Assembly (NCBI RefSeq): GCF_001457415.1
Contig: NZ_LN881722.1
Coordinates: 310,001-374,000 of the forward strand
Direction of reading: 5' to 3'
Length of the DNA stretch: 64,000 nt
Origin: Gorillibacterium timonense
GTDB taxonomy: Bacteria > Bacillota > Bacilli > Paenibacillales > NBRC-103111
Shown: positions 51,453 to 60,708 of the stretch, one piece after another
Position numbering within the stretch: position 1 is the stretch's first letter
How the letters are laid out: each line of letters starts with the position of its first letter
Position numbers and translations under genes: made by a program
Notes under the pieces: generated by a model
Seen by the model: the letters and a program-made list of their open reading frames with translations, nothing else
Told to the model about the DNA's origin: nothing
The model's database searches: none

Positions 51453-52433
51453 ATGAGCATGAGTATGGAAGGGAAGCTGAACACGCCTGCTTCGTCAGGC
51501 CGAAGAACCAAAAAATCGAAAAACCCCAACGCACTTTCGGGACCGGCGAACCTGGTCATCAACATATTCTTTTGGCTCTACTCCGCGGCCTGTGTTCTGC
51601 CGCTGGCACTGGTCATCATCGTCTCGTTTACCGATGAGAATTCCATTCTTCGCAGGGGTTATACATTCGTTCCGGAAAAATGGTCGACATTCGCTTACGA
51701 GTTCTTGTTCAAGGATTGGCAGCAGCTGGTCCATTCGGCGGAAATCTCGGTGATCGTCACCGTCATAGGAACCTTGCTCAGTCTGTTCTTCATGGCTCTG
51801 TATGCCTACCCGATCTCAAGGCCGGACTTTCCGCATCGCAACTTCTTCTCCTTCTTCATGTTTTTCACCATGCTGTTCAACGGCGGTCTGGTTCCCTGGT
51901 ATCTGGTCTACACCCGAATGCTGCACCTCAAGGACAACATCTGGGCGCTGATCATCCCGCTCATGATATCCGCCTTCTATATTATGATCATGCGAACCTT
52001 CTTCGCGAACACCATCCCTGGGGCGCTGATCGAATCGGCGAAGATCGACGGGGCGGGAGAGCTTCGGACGTTCATTCAGATCGTGCTTCCGTTGTCGCTT
52101 CCGGTTCTGGCTACGGTGGCTCTGTTTCAAACCCTCGGCTACTGGAATGACTGGTTCCTCAGCATGATCTACATCTCCATGCCGAACGGCTCGAATCTGC
52201 AGAACGTCAATCTGCAGTATCTGATGTACAAAACCATGCTCGACATTCAGTTCATCACCTCCAACCCTACAGCACTCTCGGCAATAACTGCAGCAGGCGG
52301 CGATCTCAAGATTCCGCAGGAGTCGGTGCGGATGGCCATGGCGGTTGTCGGCATCGGGCCGATCGTCTTCGCGTATCCCTTCTTCCAGAAGTATTTCGTA
52401 CAAGGGCTCACCGTCGGTGCGGTAAAGGGCTGA
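51453..52433 (+). CDS. Carbohydrate ABC transporter permease (LplC/YtcP type)
   Basis: 326 aa from ATG 51453. Six helices and the EAA loop ALIESAKIDGAGELRTFIQIVLPL. Forms the membrane heterodimer with the LplB-type protein 13 bp upstream. The long polar N-terminus (residues 1-25) is normal for this group. Confidence 0.92.
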   Translation: MSMSMEGKLNTPASSGRRTKKSKNPNALSGPANLVINIFFWLYSAACVLPLALVIIVSFTDENSILRRGYTFVPEKWSTFAYEFLFKDWQQLVHSAEISVIVTVIGTLLSLFFMALYAYPISRPDFPHRNFFSFFMFFTMLFNGGLVPWYLVYTRMLHLKDNIWALIIPLMISAFYIMIMRTFFANTIPGALIESAKIDGAGELRTFIQIVLPLSLPVLATVALFQTLGYWNDWFLSMIYISMPNGSNLQNVNLQYLMYKTMLDIQFITSNPTALSAITAAGGDLKIPQESVRMAMAVVGIGPIVFAYPFFQKYFVQGLTVGAVKG

Positions 52434-52625
52434 TCGTACTCTAGCGGTCAAGGTACAAGGGGATAACGTCGGCGGCCGCTGAACGTTTCCCCGGTCCTTC
52501 CGGAAATCAAGCTCGTATACGCCTTGCCATCCCCCGCGAGGGGAGTGCGGGCAACGGATTCCAGGCTTCAATCGGCGCAAGCTGCCGGTTCAGCATATAA
52601 GATCAATAGGGAGGTTTTGAATTTC

Positions 52626-54221
52626 ATGAAAGCAGTGAAAAAAAGCGCAACTCTGCTGCTCATGCTGATGCTGGTGCTCAGCCTTAGTCTGGCGGGGTGC
52701 AGCAAGAAAGAAGAAGGCTCTTCCGCATCTCCCAGTGAAAAGGCTTCCACCGCACCAAGCGCTGAGGCGAGCAAAGCTCCGGCTGATTCGCCAAGTGCCG
52801 ATCCTGCTAAAGAATTGAAACCGTATACAGTCAAATTGCTGTACATCGGCGCGGCTCAAAAGGATGAGCAAAAGGTCGAAGACGCGATCAACAAGATCCT
52901 CGAACCGAAGATCAACGCTAAGCTGGATATCGCACCGATCGACTGGGGCGCTTGGGACAACTCCACGAACCTGATGATCGCGAGCCGCGAGAAATTCGAC
53001 ATCATCTTCACGGCCCAATGGAGATTCTATGCGACCAACGTGGCCAAGGGAGCTTATCTTCCGCTCAATGACGACAGCCTGAAGGATGTCGGCAACCTGA
53101 TCGACAAGTATGGTCAAGGCATTAAGGAAAACCTGAATCCGTCGTTCCTGTCCGGTTCCCAGATCAACGGTAAAAACTATGGGATCCCGACCAACAAAGA
53201 ATTGGCTGCTCAAGGCGGCATCGTGTATCGTTCCGATATTGCAGATGAACTCGGGATCGATATGTCCACCGTCAAGACGGTTCAAGACCTCGACGCTGTT
53301 TTGAAGGTCGTCAAGGAAAAGAAACCGGATATCACTCCGCTGTACTTCAAAGAAGGTGAAACCTTCAATTCCCACTACATGGCGCAGTATGATACGCTGG
53401 GGGATGACGGCACACCCGGTATGATCTTCAAGAACGGAACGGAAACCAAGGTCGTTTCCAAGCTGGATACGGACGTTTACAAAGCAAATGTGAAACTCGC
53501 TCGCGACTTCATGAAGAAAGGCTATATCAACAAAGACGCCGCTGTCGCTACCAATTCCACGCAGGATGCAATGAAAGCCGGCAACGTATTCATGACCGTG
53601 CAATCGTTGAAGCCGGGCAAGGACATTGAAATGGCGAACGCCATCAACATGGTAGGCAAGCTGAAGCAAATCGCTTTGACGGATGCGACGATCTCCACGG
53701 GCGATACGGCAGGTGCGATGCTGGCCGTTTCCAGCACCTCGGAAGACCCGGCTCGCGCGATGATGGTGATCAACCTGCTGCATACCGACAAAGATATCAA
53801 CAACCTGATCAACTTCGGGATTGATGGCGTTCACTACAAGAAAGTAGCCGACAATGTCATCGAACCGGGTCCTGATGCAGCCAACTACAGCCCAGGCGCT
53901 GCTTGGATGCTCGGCAACCAATTCCTGAACTACATCTGGAAGACCGAATCCCCGACCAAATGGGATGAATTCAAGGCTTTCAACGGGCAAGCCAAAGCTT
54001 CTCCCGCACTCGGCTTCACCTTTGATACTTCCAGCGTGAAAACGGAAGTCGCCACCTGTAAAGACATCATGAAGGAATATGACGCCAGCCTGGATACCGG
54101 CTCCGTCGATCCGGATACGGCTCTTGCCAAATATGTCGACAAGATGAAGAAGGCCGGTATGGAAAAGATCATTACTGAGAAACAAACGCAACTGGACGCC
54201 TTCCTCGCCACCAAAAAATAA
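52626..54221 (+). CDS. Lipoprotein carbohydrate-binding protein of ABC transporter
   Basis: 531 aa from ATG 52626 (GGGAGG upstream). Lipoprotein signal with lipobox LAGC, Cys25; then a Ser/Ala/Pro/Glu-rich spacer (26-65) and a class-I extracellular solute-binding fold (LipO/LplA type, ~530 aa). Delivers an oligosaccharide to the LplB/LplC permeases. About 190 bp after the second permease gene; the same operon. Codon usage here is stronger than in neighbours, as expected for an abundant binding protein. Confidence 0.92.
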   Translation: MKAVKKSATLLLMLMLVLSLSLAGCSKKEEGSSASPSEKASTAPSAEASKAPADSPSADPAKELKPYTVKLLYIGAAQKDEQKVEDAINKILEPKINAKLDIAPIDWGAWDNSTNLMIASREKFDIIFTAQWRFYATNVAKGAYLPLNDDSLKDVGNLIDKYGQGIKENLNPSFLSGSQINGKNYGIPTNKELAAQGGIVYRSDIADELGIDMSTVKTVQDLDAVLKVVKEKKPDITPLYFKEGETFNSHYMAQYDTLGDDGTPGMIFKNGTETKVVSKLDTDVYKANVKLARDFMKKGYINKDAAVATNSTQDAMKAGNVFMTVQSLKPGKDIEMANAINMVGKLKQIALTDATISTGDTAGAMLAVSSTSEDPARAMMVINLLHTDKDINNLINFGIDGVHYKKVADNVIEPGPDAANYSPGAAWMLGNQFLNYIWKTESPTKWDEFKAFNGQAKASPALGFTFDTSSVKTEVATCKDIMKEYDASLDTGSVDPDTALAKYVDKMKKAGMEKIITEKQTQLDAFLATKK

Positions 54222-54273
54222 GCGGAGCGGAAGCGCACAGCCTGCCAACTGCCGTAATCGAATAACCAGCAAG

Positions 54274-54315
54274 AAGAGCCCCGCCGGTATCCAAGATCCG
54301 ACGGGGCTTTCCCTA
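54274..54315. terminator. Bidirectional terminator between convergent operons
   Basis: AGCCCCGCCGG (from 54277) pairs imperfectly with TCCGACGGGGCT (to 54308), then TTTCCC. Confidence 0.7.
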
Positions 54316-54325
54316 TGTTATTTGA

Positions 54326-55657
54326 TTATTGGCTTAGCTTTTCATCGAGCGCTTTGATGTCACGCACCATGGTCTCCCAAGACCTGTCTGCAGCCAGGTC
54401 ACCGTCGTCCACTTTACGAAGCACCTTTAGCAGCTCGGTTTGAATCGTCGCATGATTGGCGCCGGTAAAGGGGGGCTTAACATTGCGGGCGGCTTTGGCG
54501 TAAATGTCGCCAATCGGTGCGTCATTGAAGTAAGGATCGCGATAGTCGAGCAGAGTTTGTTTGCTGTAGAGCGAAGGGGTGGAGGGGAAGGTCCCCTGAT
54601 TGATGAAGGTTTGCAGCTGCTGCTCCGGAGCGGTCAGCCATTTGATCAACTGGTACGCTTCCTCCTTGTGGCTGCCGGTCACGGGCAGCGCCAGGAACGA
54701 GCCCCCCCGGCTGGCATAGCCTTCCGGGATCTCCGCGATGTTCCAGAGTCCGTCCGCCTGCGGCGCACTGTCCTTCATGCTCGCGACGAGCCATGCCGGA
54801 CACAGCATGACGGCGAAATCCTGCGTCAGTCCCTTGCTCCATTTTTCGGTATGGATGGTCAGATTAGCCGACAGGCGATTCTCATGGGCCTTCAAGGCAT
54901 AGTCCCATGCCCGCTTGACGGCTGGATTGCTCTCCACGATCAGATGTCCCGCACGGTCATAATATTGTTCCTCGGCCTGGTTGATCATTACCCGGTACAA
55001 GCTTTCCATGTCATTGATGAAGGCGACGTTGGTTTTCTCGCGCAGTTGAACTCCCGCTTCCAGGAACCGGTCCCACGTGTTTATCTGCTTGGAGACTTCT
55101 TCCGGGTCAGTTGGAAGTCCGGCTCGAGCGAACAAATCCCTCCGGTAGATCATGGCGTACGGACCGATATCGGTCGGCAAGCCGTATAGGAAGCGGCCGT
55201 CATCGGAAACCGCCTGATCCCACTTCCAGCTCAGGAACTGGTTCTTCAGCTCCTCGGCTCCAAAATCGAACAGGTTGTAGAAGTATCCGGGATTGCGCTT
55301 AAACCAATCCATGAAATCGACCTCGATCATGGCCACATCTGGGCTCGTGTACCGGGCGGCGAAGGCGGTTTGCAGCTTGTTGGGAAGCTCCTCGTAAGCG
55401 GAAGACTGGATATGGATGCTGAGCTCCGGGTGCTGCTCCTGATACACGCTTATGATATCCTCAAGTCCCGAGCCTGGAATGAGCCAGACGTTGAGGTCAA
55501 TGGGCGGATCGGGGGCTTCCTTCACCGTAACGGAGGGAGTCAAGGCGCATCCGCCGTTTAACAGAAGGGCGGTACAGCACAAGCCGGACAACAGGGCTCG
55601 TAAACGGGTTTGCAAGGCAAGCTGCCTCCTCATTCGCGGAATCATGCGTTCAGTCAT
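54326..55657 (-). CDS. Lipoprotein extracellular solute-binding protein linked to sensor kinase
   Basis: 443 aa. Lipobox-type signal with GGC, Cys37, then a solute-binding protein type 1 fold (DLNVWLIPGSGLEDIISVYQEQHPE ... TSPDVAMIEVDFMDWF). It is encoded third in kinase-regulator-SBP order and overlaps the regulator's stop (ATGA), so it may act as the ligand sensor for the kinase rather than only as a transporter part. No permease follows; the convergent operon carries one. Confidence 0.87.
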   Translation of the reverse strand: MTERMIPRMRRQLALQTRLRALLSGLCCTALLLNGGCALTPSVTVKEAPDPPIDLNVWLIPGSGLEDIISVYQEQHPELSIHIQSSAYEELPNKLQTAFAARYTSPDVAMIEVDFMDWFKRNPGYFYNLFDFGAEELKNQFLSWKWDQAVSDDGRFLYGLPTDIGPYAMIYRRDLFARAGLPTDPEEVSKQINTWDRFLEAGVQLREKTNVAFINDMESLYRVMINQAEEQYYDRAGHLIVESNPAVKRAWDYALKAHENRLSANLTIHTEKWSKGLTQDFAVMLCPAWLVASMKDSAPQADGLWNIAEIPEGYASRGGSFLALPVTGSHKEEAYQLIKWLTAPEQQLQTFINQGTFPSTPSLYSKQTLLDYRDPYFNDAPIGDIYAKAARNVKPPFTGANHATIQTELLKVLRKVDDGDLAADRSWETMVRDIKALDEKLSQ

Positions 55658-56916
55658 GCCTGCAGCGGTCGGTGCTGCTTCTGATAATCCTGGGGAGTAA
55701 TGCCCACATGCTTTTTGAAGATATAGCTGAAGTAAGCGGGATCTTTAAACCCGACGCGCTCGCTCACTTCATAGACTTTGACGGTGATGTCGTCGAGCAG
55801 AGCTTTGGCCTTGGCGATTCTCAGCCCGGTTAAGAAGCTCGAGAAGCTTTCGCCGATGTCCTCCTTGAAGATCCGGCCGAGATAGGTCGGATTCATATAG
55901 AGCTCCTCGGCGATCGTCTTCAAGGTGAGGTCCTCCTCCAATCGGCGTTCCATCGCCTCTACGGTGAGAGAGATGACCCGGCGGGATGCTTTTACGCGGA
56001 TATGCTCTTCCATTTGGGCGGGTGCTGCACATTCCTGAACGTCCAGGATATGGGTAACGGTGGCGTCCGGAGATTTCTTGGCCAATCGAGCAGCCTGCAA
56101 GCTTTCGCGGTAGGCGGAGCTGAGCGATTCCAAGCTCTTGTGCCGTTCCGATAGCCCGAGGCAGAAGCTGCACTTCAGGATGGCGGCAAGCTCGCTTACG
56201 AAGCTGGCGGCCAGAAGGCGGTCTTCTTCGGAATCGGACTCGGATAGAGAATGGAGAAAAAGGACGATCGGCCCTTCTTGTTCTTCGATCATGCCGATGG
56301 CCCGTCCGTAAGGGAGGAACCAGTCCTCGGCGATATTGCGCACCGCATTGTAGAGCGTGGACTCCTTCCAGCCGGGGGTCAAAGTCTCATTCTTAAGAAG
56401 GACCGTAAGCACGATAAAGGAGTCGTAAGGCGGAATGATCGATTCGTCGAAGTAAGGCAGCGGGATTCCGTAGAGCAGGTCATGCAGCCGTTTTTCCAGG
56501 AGGTTCTTCTGCCTCAGGCGGTTGAGCTGCGCCTCCTGCTTTCGCTTCTCCAGCTGTTCCTGTAGGTTGGCGACGAGCTCGAGAATATCCTCCACGGAGG
56601 AAGGCTTCACCAGATAATCCTTCACCCCATATTGAATTGCCTGTCGCGCATAAGCGAAATCCTGGTAGCCGGTCAGCAGCACCAGCTCGGTCCCTGGATA
56701 ATGCTGCCGGACATGCTGGGCGAGGCTCAAGCCGTCCATGCCCGGCATGCGGATGTCGGAGATGATGAGGTCAATCGGCACCTGAGCCAGAATATCCAAC
56801 GCGTCGAGTCCGTTCTCCGCCTCTCCCGCCACGGTCCATTTCGCTCCAGCGGTGTTCAGCATGTCGGATAAGGAACGCCGGACAAAGCTTTCGTCGTCCA
56901 CGATAAGAATGTTCAT
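55654..56916 (-). CDS. YesN-like response regulator
   Basis: 420 aa from ATG 56916 (GGAGGG 7 nt upstream). Receiver domain with VDDE (6-9) and phosphoacceptor Asp54 in IISDIRMPGMDG; C-terminal AraC-type double helix-turn-helix (LKTIAEELYMNPTYLGRIF ... GFKDPAYFSYIFKKHVGITPQDY). Probable activator of the adjacent sugar importer operon. Confidence 0.93.
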   Translation of the reverse strand: MNILIVDDESFVRRSLSDMLNTAGAKWTVAGEAENGLDALDILAQVPIDLIISDIRMPGMDGLSLAQHVRQHYPGTELVLLTGYQDFAYARQAIQYGVKDYLVKPSSVEDILELVANLQEQLEKRKQEAQLNRLRQKNLLEKRLHDLLYGIPLPYFDESIIPPYDSFIVLTVLLKNETLTPGWKESTLYNAVRNIAEDWFLPYGRAIGMIEEQEGPIVLFLHSLSESDSEEDRLLAASFVSELAAILKCSFCLGLSERHKSLESLSSAYRESLQAARLAKKSPDATVTHILDVQECAAPAQMEEHIRVKASRRVISLTVEAMERRLEEDLTLKTIAEELYMNPTYLGRIFKEDIGESFSSFLTGLRIAKAKALLDDITVKVYEVSERVGFKDPAYFSYIFKKHVGITPQDYQKQHRPLQA

Positions 56917-56933
56917 AGGGTTACCCTCCTTGC

Positions 56934-58730
56934 TTATGAATCGGTCGGTTTCAGAGAATCGTCCGGACGGAGAGGGAAGGTCACCTTCGCCTGCAGTCCG
57001 CCAAGCTCGCTTTTGCTGAGGCTGAGTCCGTAATCGCTGCCGTAGATGAGCATGATGCGCGTATGCAAATTGGAGAGCCCGATGCCGGAATGAAGCGGGT
57101 TGGACAGCAACTCGGATTCGGCTCCCCCTCCGTTAAAGACCTGGTCCATCTCTTCTTGACTCATCCCCTTGCCGTTATCCTCAACGGTTAACACGAGCGT
57201 CGTATCCTCCTTGCGGATGCGGATGCGGATCAGCCAAGTGCCGCGAACGACGGTTTCCAAGCCGTGGGTAATGGCATTTTCGACGAGGGGCTGGAGGGTG
57301 AGCTTCATGATCATGCAGGACAACACATCAGGATCTGCGTTGATCTCGACCTGCAGCTTATCCTCATAGCGGAGTTTTTGCAGGAAGATGAACCGGTTCA
57401 GCTGGGCCAAATCCTCCTCCAGCGTAACGAATTCCGATCCTCGCTCGATGCTGTAGCGAAGCAGATCGCTCAAGGCGAGCACCATTTGGGATTCCTGTTT
57501 CAGCCTCTTATTGGCGAGCGACCAGTAGATGGTGTTCAAGGTATTGTAGAGAAAATGCGGCCGGAACTGGGCTTTGAGCGCGGTGATCTGCGCCTGCTTT
57601 TCGCTGACCTGCTTGCTTGACAGATCGGCGATGGTGCGGTCGAGATTTTGCAGCATGGAGTTGTAGCTGGTATAGAGGATATCGAGCTCCTTGTTTAAGG
57701 TCGTCTTGTTAAAAGGAATCCGGGTGCCTCGTTCGACGTTCGACAGGCGGGTCGCCAGGCTGCGGATCGGGCGAGACAGGGTCCAGGAATAGACGATGGT
57801 GAAGGCGAGGGCTGCCGCAAGTCCGCAAAGCCCGACGAAAAAGATTCTGCTTTGAATGGTGCTGAGGTCCTTCACGGCTTCCTTGGAATCGATGAAGGCG
57901 AAGAGGCTCCAACCGCTGTAGGACGAATAGGAGTAGGAGACATAGGTATCCGACGAATTCATCTTAAGCGGTACGATATGCGGCTTCTTGGAAGCAAATT
58001 TCTCGAGAAGATCCGGGTCCATATACTGGCCGATATCCCGGTGATCGGTGGAATAAACGATGGTGCCGTAAGGGTCGGAGATCTGGATTTTCTCATTTTT
58101 GCCCAGGTGAAATTGACCGACCGCATTGTCGAGAACCTCGATAGGAATGACGATGAAGAAGGTGCCGATGTCGTTCAGTTTCTGCCAATCGTTGATCTGC
58201 CGAGTTCCCAGGATGATCGGGATAGAGTTATTCAGCCAGCCGTCCGCCGCTTGCCAGCTCATGCGGCCTTGGTTCTTCCGGATCGCCGGATACCAATCGG
58301 TGTTCTTGATTTGGGCTTCCGTATCCCAGATCAAGTCAAGAGAGCTGGTATTGGCATAGGCGGCATTTCCCTTTTTGTCAAAAATCCGGATGAGCACATC
58401 GTAGCTGATGTTGCGCGTCGCCTGATCGAGGTAGCGGACGATCTCATCCTTGTCGTGGCGAACAGGCTGACCGGCATCTGCATCCTGAAGCGCCTCCTGA
58501 ATGGTCGGGCTGAAGATGATCATCGAGGAAAGGTTGTCATGCTCCTGAAGAATCACATCCAGCTTCCCTTGGAGCTGTTTGAAGGATTCGAGAATATACT
58601 GATTGGAGCGTTCCAGGACAACCTGTGAGGAAGAACGGTAGGATAGCAAAATGATAGCGATTACGGTTGTTAAGATGAGAAAAGAAAAGCCGCTGATCAG
58701 CTGTACGAGAATTGACATTTTTTTGTTCAT
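56934..58730 (-). CDS. YesM-like sensor histidine kinase
   Basis: 598 aa. Helix at about 10-30, a large extracellular sensor (dCache-like, 35-290), second helix about 296-316, HAMP, then the phosphoacceptor segment LKAQFRPHFLYNTLNTIYW and N/G boxes (PLVENAITHGLE, VEDNGKGM, SGIGLSNLHTRIMLIYG). Transfers phosphate to the YesN-like regulator 18 bp downstream. With the overlapping lipoprotein it forms a three-component sugar-sensing unit of the kind common in Paenibacillus. Confidence 0.93.
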   Translation of the reverse strand: MNKKMSILVQLISGFSFLILTTVIAIILLSYRSSSQVVLERSNQYILESFKQLQGKLDVILQEHDNLSSMIIFSPTIQEALQDADAGQPVRHDKDEIVRYLDQATRNISYDVLIRIFDKKGNAAYANTSSLDLIWDTEAQIKNTDWYPAIRKNQGRMSWQAADGWLNNSIPIILGTRQINDWQKLNDIGTFFIVIPIEVLDNAVGQFHLGKNEKIQISDPYGTIVYSTDHRDIGQYMDPDLLEKFASKKPHIVPLKMNSSDTYVSYSYSSYSGWSLFAFIDSKEAVKDLSTIQSRIFFVGLCGLAAALAFTIVYSWTLSRPIRSLATRLSNVERGTRIPFNKTTLNKELDILYTSYNSMLQNLDRTIADLSSKQVSEKQAQITALKAQFRPHFLYNTLNTIYWSLANKRLKQESQMVLALSDLLRYSIERGSEFVTLEEDLAQLNRFIFLQKLRYEDKLQVEINADPDVLSCMIMKLTLQPLVENAITHGLETVVRGTWLIRIRIRKEDTTLVLTVEDNGKGMSQEEMDQVFNGGGAESELLSNPLHSGIGLSNLHTRIMLIYGSDYGLSLSKSELGGLQAKVTFPLRPDDSLKPTDS

Positions 58731-58901
58731 CCCGGGCCCACCCCGAAAAAGAATCTATTCGTATATTGTAGCAAATGCTCCCAGTAAAGCCTAGATAAAG
58801 AAAGGCAGGAAGTATGCTATTTTATAGAAAAGTCATATTTGTAGGAGGGGATTTGGATGAATGAGGGGGCGGAGTCAACCGCGATGAAGCTTTGAGACAA
58901 G

Positions 58902-58950
58902 CAAATAGACCGTTCCGTTTCGCTTGCAACGAATTGGAACGGTCTATTAT
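58902..58950. terminator. Terminator of the XRE regulator unit
   Basis: AATAGACCGTTCC (58904-58916) pairs perfectly with GGAACGGTCTATT (58936-58948), T-rich flanks on both sides. Confidence 0.85.
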
Positions 58951-58969
58951 GATGAGGGGAGTTATCCAT

Positions 58970-59347
58970 TTAGGCTTCGCCGCGCATCTGTCTTTCGGCT
59001 CGAATGAAGGCGATGAATCGGCGAGCTTCGTCTGAAGTCAGCTCTCTGCCGTCAATCGTTAACTGAAACTTCTGGATAATCGATTCGTCTGCAAGCTCGA
59101 GGCTCTCGACGAAATCCTTCACTTCCGGGTCCAAGGAACGGCCAGGCTCATTCGTTCGTCCCATCAGAAAATCGAGGGTGACACCAAAGAAATCAGCCAG
59201 CTTTGCCAGCACATCGAGATCGGGCTCTCGCCGGTCGTTTTCATAGTGGGATAAGGACGCCCGGGAGATGCTGACCTTTTCCGCCAGTTCTCCTTGAGTC
59301 AATTCCTTTTCCGCCCGCAGTCGGGCGATCCGATTGCCGTACTTCAT
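58970..59347 (-). CDS. XRE-family transcriptional regulator
   Basis: 125 aa. N-terminal Cro/C1 helix-turn-helix (NRIARLRAEKELTQGELAEK ... SRASLSHYENDRREPDLDVL) and a C-terminal dimerisation-like region. ATG 59347 (MKYGNRIARL) has GGAGGA 6 nt upstream; the earlier ATG 59353 abuts that site. Probably regulates itself or a nearby promoter; the palindrome at 60446 is one candidate target. Confidence 0.88.
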   Translation of the reverse strand: MKYGNRIARLRAEKELTQGELAEKVSISRASLSHYENDRREPDLDVLAKLADFFGVTLDFLMGRTNEPGRSLDPEVKDFVESLELADESIIQKFQLTIDGRELTSDEARRFIAFIRAERQMRGEA

Positions 59348-59580
59348 TACCATTCCTCCAAAATGATCGCGGATTCGGCGGGTTTAGGGCCCGCACGCCG
59401 TTTGGATGGCAGCTGCCAATGACCATCCAGCAGTCCCGACAGCTTGTGCCGGTCCCGATTTTTGGCACCCGGATAGTTCTTCTGGAACGGGCGGATGCGG
59501 ATTATGTAGATTCTCTTACCATCATAATAGTTTCGGCAAGGGAGAGCAACCGGATGAAAGCCTTTAAATTTCGTCATCAT
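59347..59580 (-). CDS. Small basic protein, 77 aa, unknown
   Basis: MMTKFKGFHPV ... RIYIIRIRPFQKNYPGAKNRDRHKLSG..., rich in Arg/Lys/Tyr/Pro. Its TAA stop overlaps the ATG of the XRE gene, and GGAGAA lies about 10 nt before its start, which suggests translational coupling of the two. Not recognised; it could bind nucleic acid. Alternative: upstream leader only. Confidence 0.45.
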   Translation of the reverse strand: MMTKFKGFHPVALPCRNYYDGKRIYIIRIRPFQKNYPGAKNRDRHKLSGLLDGHWQLPSKRRAGPKPAESAIILEEW

Positions 59581-59846
59581 TCGACTTCTTTCTCCAAGGT
59601 CATCCTACCCGCCCAAGACTTCAGGAGTTACAGGAAATTGCAACAAATGGTCCATACCCGGCAAATTTCGCTCGGAGTATAATTCATCCATGATACATTA
59701 CGTAACAAATGCGACTCTATTGGCCATGCCCTGCACGAAGCACCGGAGTATGCGGTGTGGATAGAGATGGATTCTACACGTCGGTAAATACGCATAAACG
59801 GAGCATGAGGTTCCACGTATTTACGGCCAAAGAGGGAGGACGCAGG

Positions 59847-60050
59847 ATGAAAGACGAAAGAATAGAACTCGATATCAGCCGGATCATGATGCAGTTGGGA
59901 ATCCGGAGCCAGGACGTCGAACGTGCCAATGCGTATCCCAGCTTCAATCGGGATTCCGGCGCGCGTTCCGAGGGCCTTCGCCCGGTGAGAACAAAGCCAT
60001 TGCCGTATTCGAAATTCTCGGCAAAGTTCTTTGGCAGCCGCAACCGGTAA
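59847..60050 (+). CDS. Small protein, 67 aa, unknown
   Basis: MKDERIELDISRIMMQLGI... with a basic C-terminus (KPLPYSKFSAKFFGSRNR). GGGAGGA lies 7 nt before ATG 59847. No family recognised. Followed by a terminator-like hairpin at 60172, about 120 bp on. Confidence 0.55.
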   Translation: MKDERIELDISRIMMQLGIRSQDVERANAYPSFNRDSGARSEGLRPVRTKPLPYSKFSAKFFGSRNR

Positions 60051-60171
60051 AACCAGTTCATCCGTGTCTGCCTCATCAACTGCGAGCGTATGCGAACGGT
60101 GGTTCCTGAATGATCAGGGACGCCGCCGCAAGGAATGAAAGCGTTTTATATTTATATAGAAGAAAGCGACC

Positions 60172-60218
60172 AAAAAGCATTCCAAACGGCGGGGGAGCCG
60201 GTTCAGGAATGTTTTTTT
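60172..60218 (+). terminator. Terminator after the 67-aa gene
   Basis: AAAAAGCATTCC (60172-60183) pairs with GGAATGTTTTTT (60206-60217, one G-T), with an inner CGGC/GCCG stem. Confidence 0.7.
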
Positions 60219-60438
60219 CATGAGCGGGCCGAGAATCCGGTGAGCGGTAACCGGGAGGGATGGAGAGACACTTGCCGATTGCAAGATTCGCTAACTTATA
60301 GAAGATAAAGGCAGGTGGAGCTCCTTCCGCCGCTGTTCATTATAATGTGCGTCCTTAGTCCTTTCTTCACGATGGCTACAGCGTTCGACGCGAGCCTTTT
60401 ACTTGCCCCGGCCTTATTTCCCAAATTTTATTCCCCTA

Positions 60439-60468
60439 TTGACAGTGATACAAATTGTATCATAAAGT
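60439..60468 (+). promoter_or_regulatory. TTGACA promoter with 17-bp palindromic operator
   Basis: TTGACA at 60439-60444 is followed by TGATACAAATTGTATCA (60446-60462), a perfect palindrome around a central A. The palindrome fills the spacer; -10 is weak (ATAAAG or TAAAGT near 60462-60468). This is a classical repressor layout. The gene controlled is probably the secreted protein at 60709, giving a leader of about 230 nt. Confidence 0.6.
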
Positions 60469-60708
60469 GAGTTCAACTCCACGAGCCTTCGCCAAAAACC
60501 TATCCGTGACAGGGCAGCGAGGATTCTGTCGGGAGACGTTACACTGACGGTTGACATTCCTTGACAGCATTTTGCCTCGGCCAGAGTGCCGGACCGCTAC
60601 GACTCACACAGGCGACAGACAGGGCTAAGCGGGGAGATGCAATCTTCCGCTCGCAAGAGGGTGTATGCAAACACGCTCGACATGAACAATTGAGAGAGGT
60701 GAGAGACA

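Larger units (their letters stand above)
60051..60708. other. Long intergenic region before secreted repeat protein
   Basis: No gene called. Contains a terminator hairpin (60172-60218), the TTGACA/operator element near 60440 (listed separately) and, at 60661-60678, GTGTATGCAAACACGCTC, an exact copy of the loop sequence at 50237. Confidence 0.6.
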
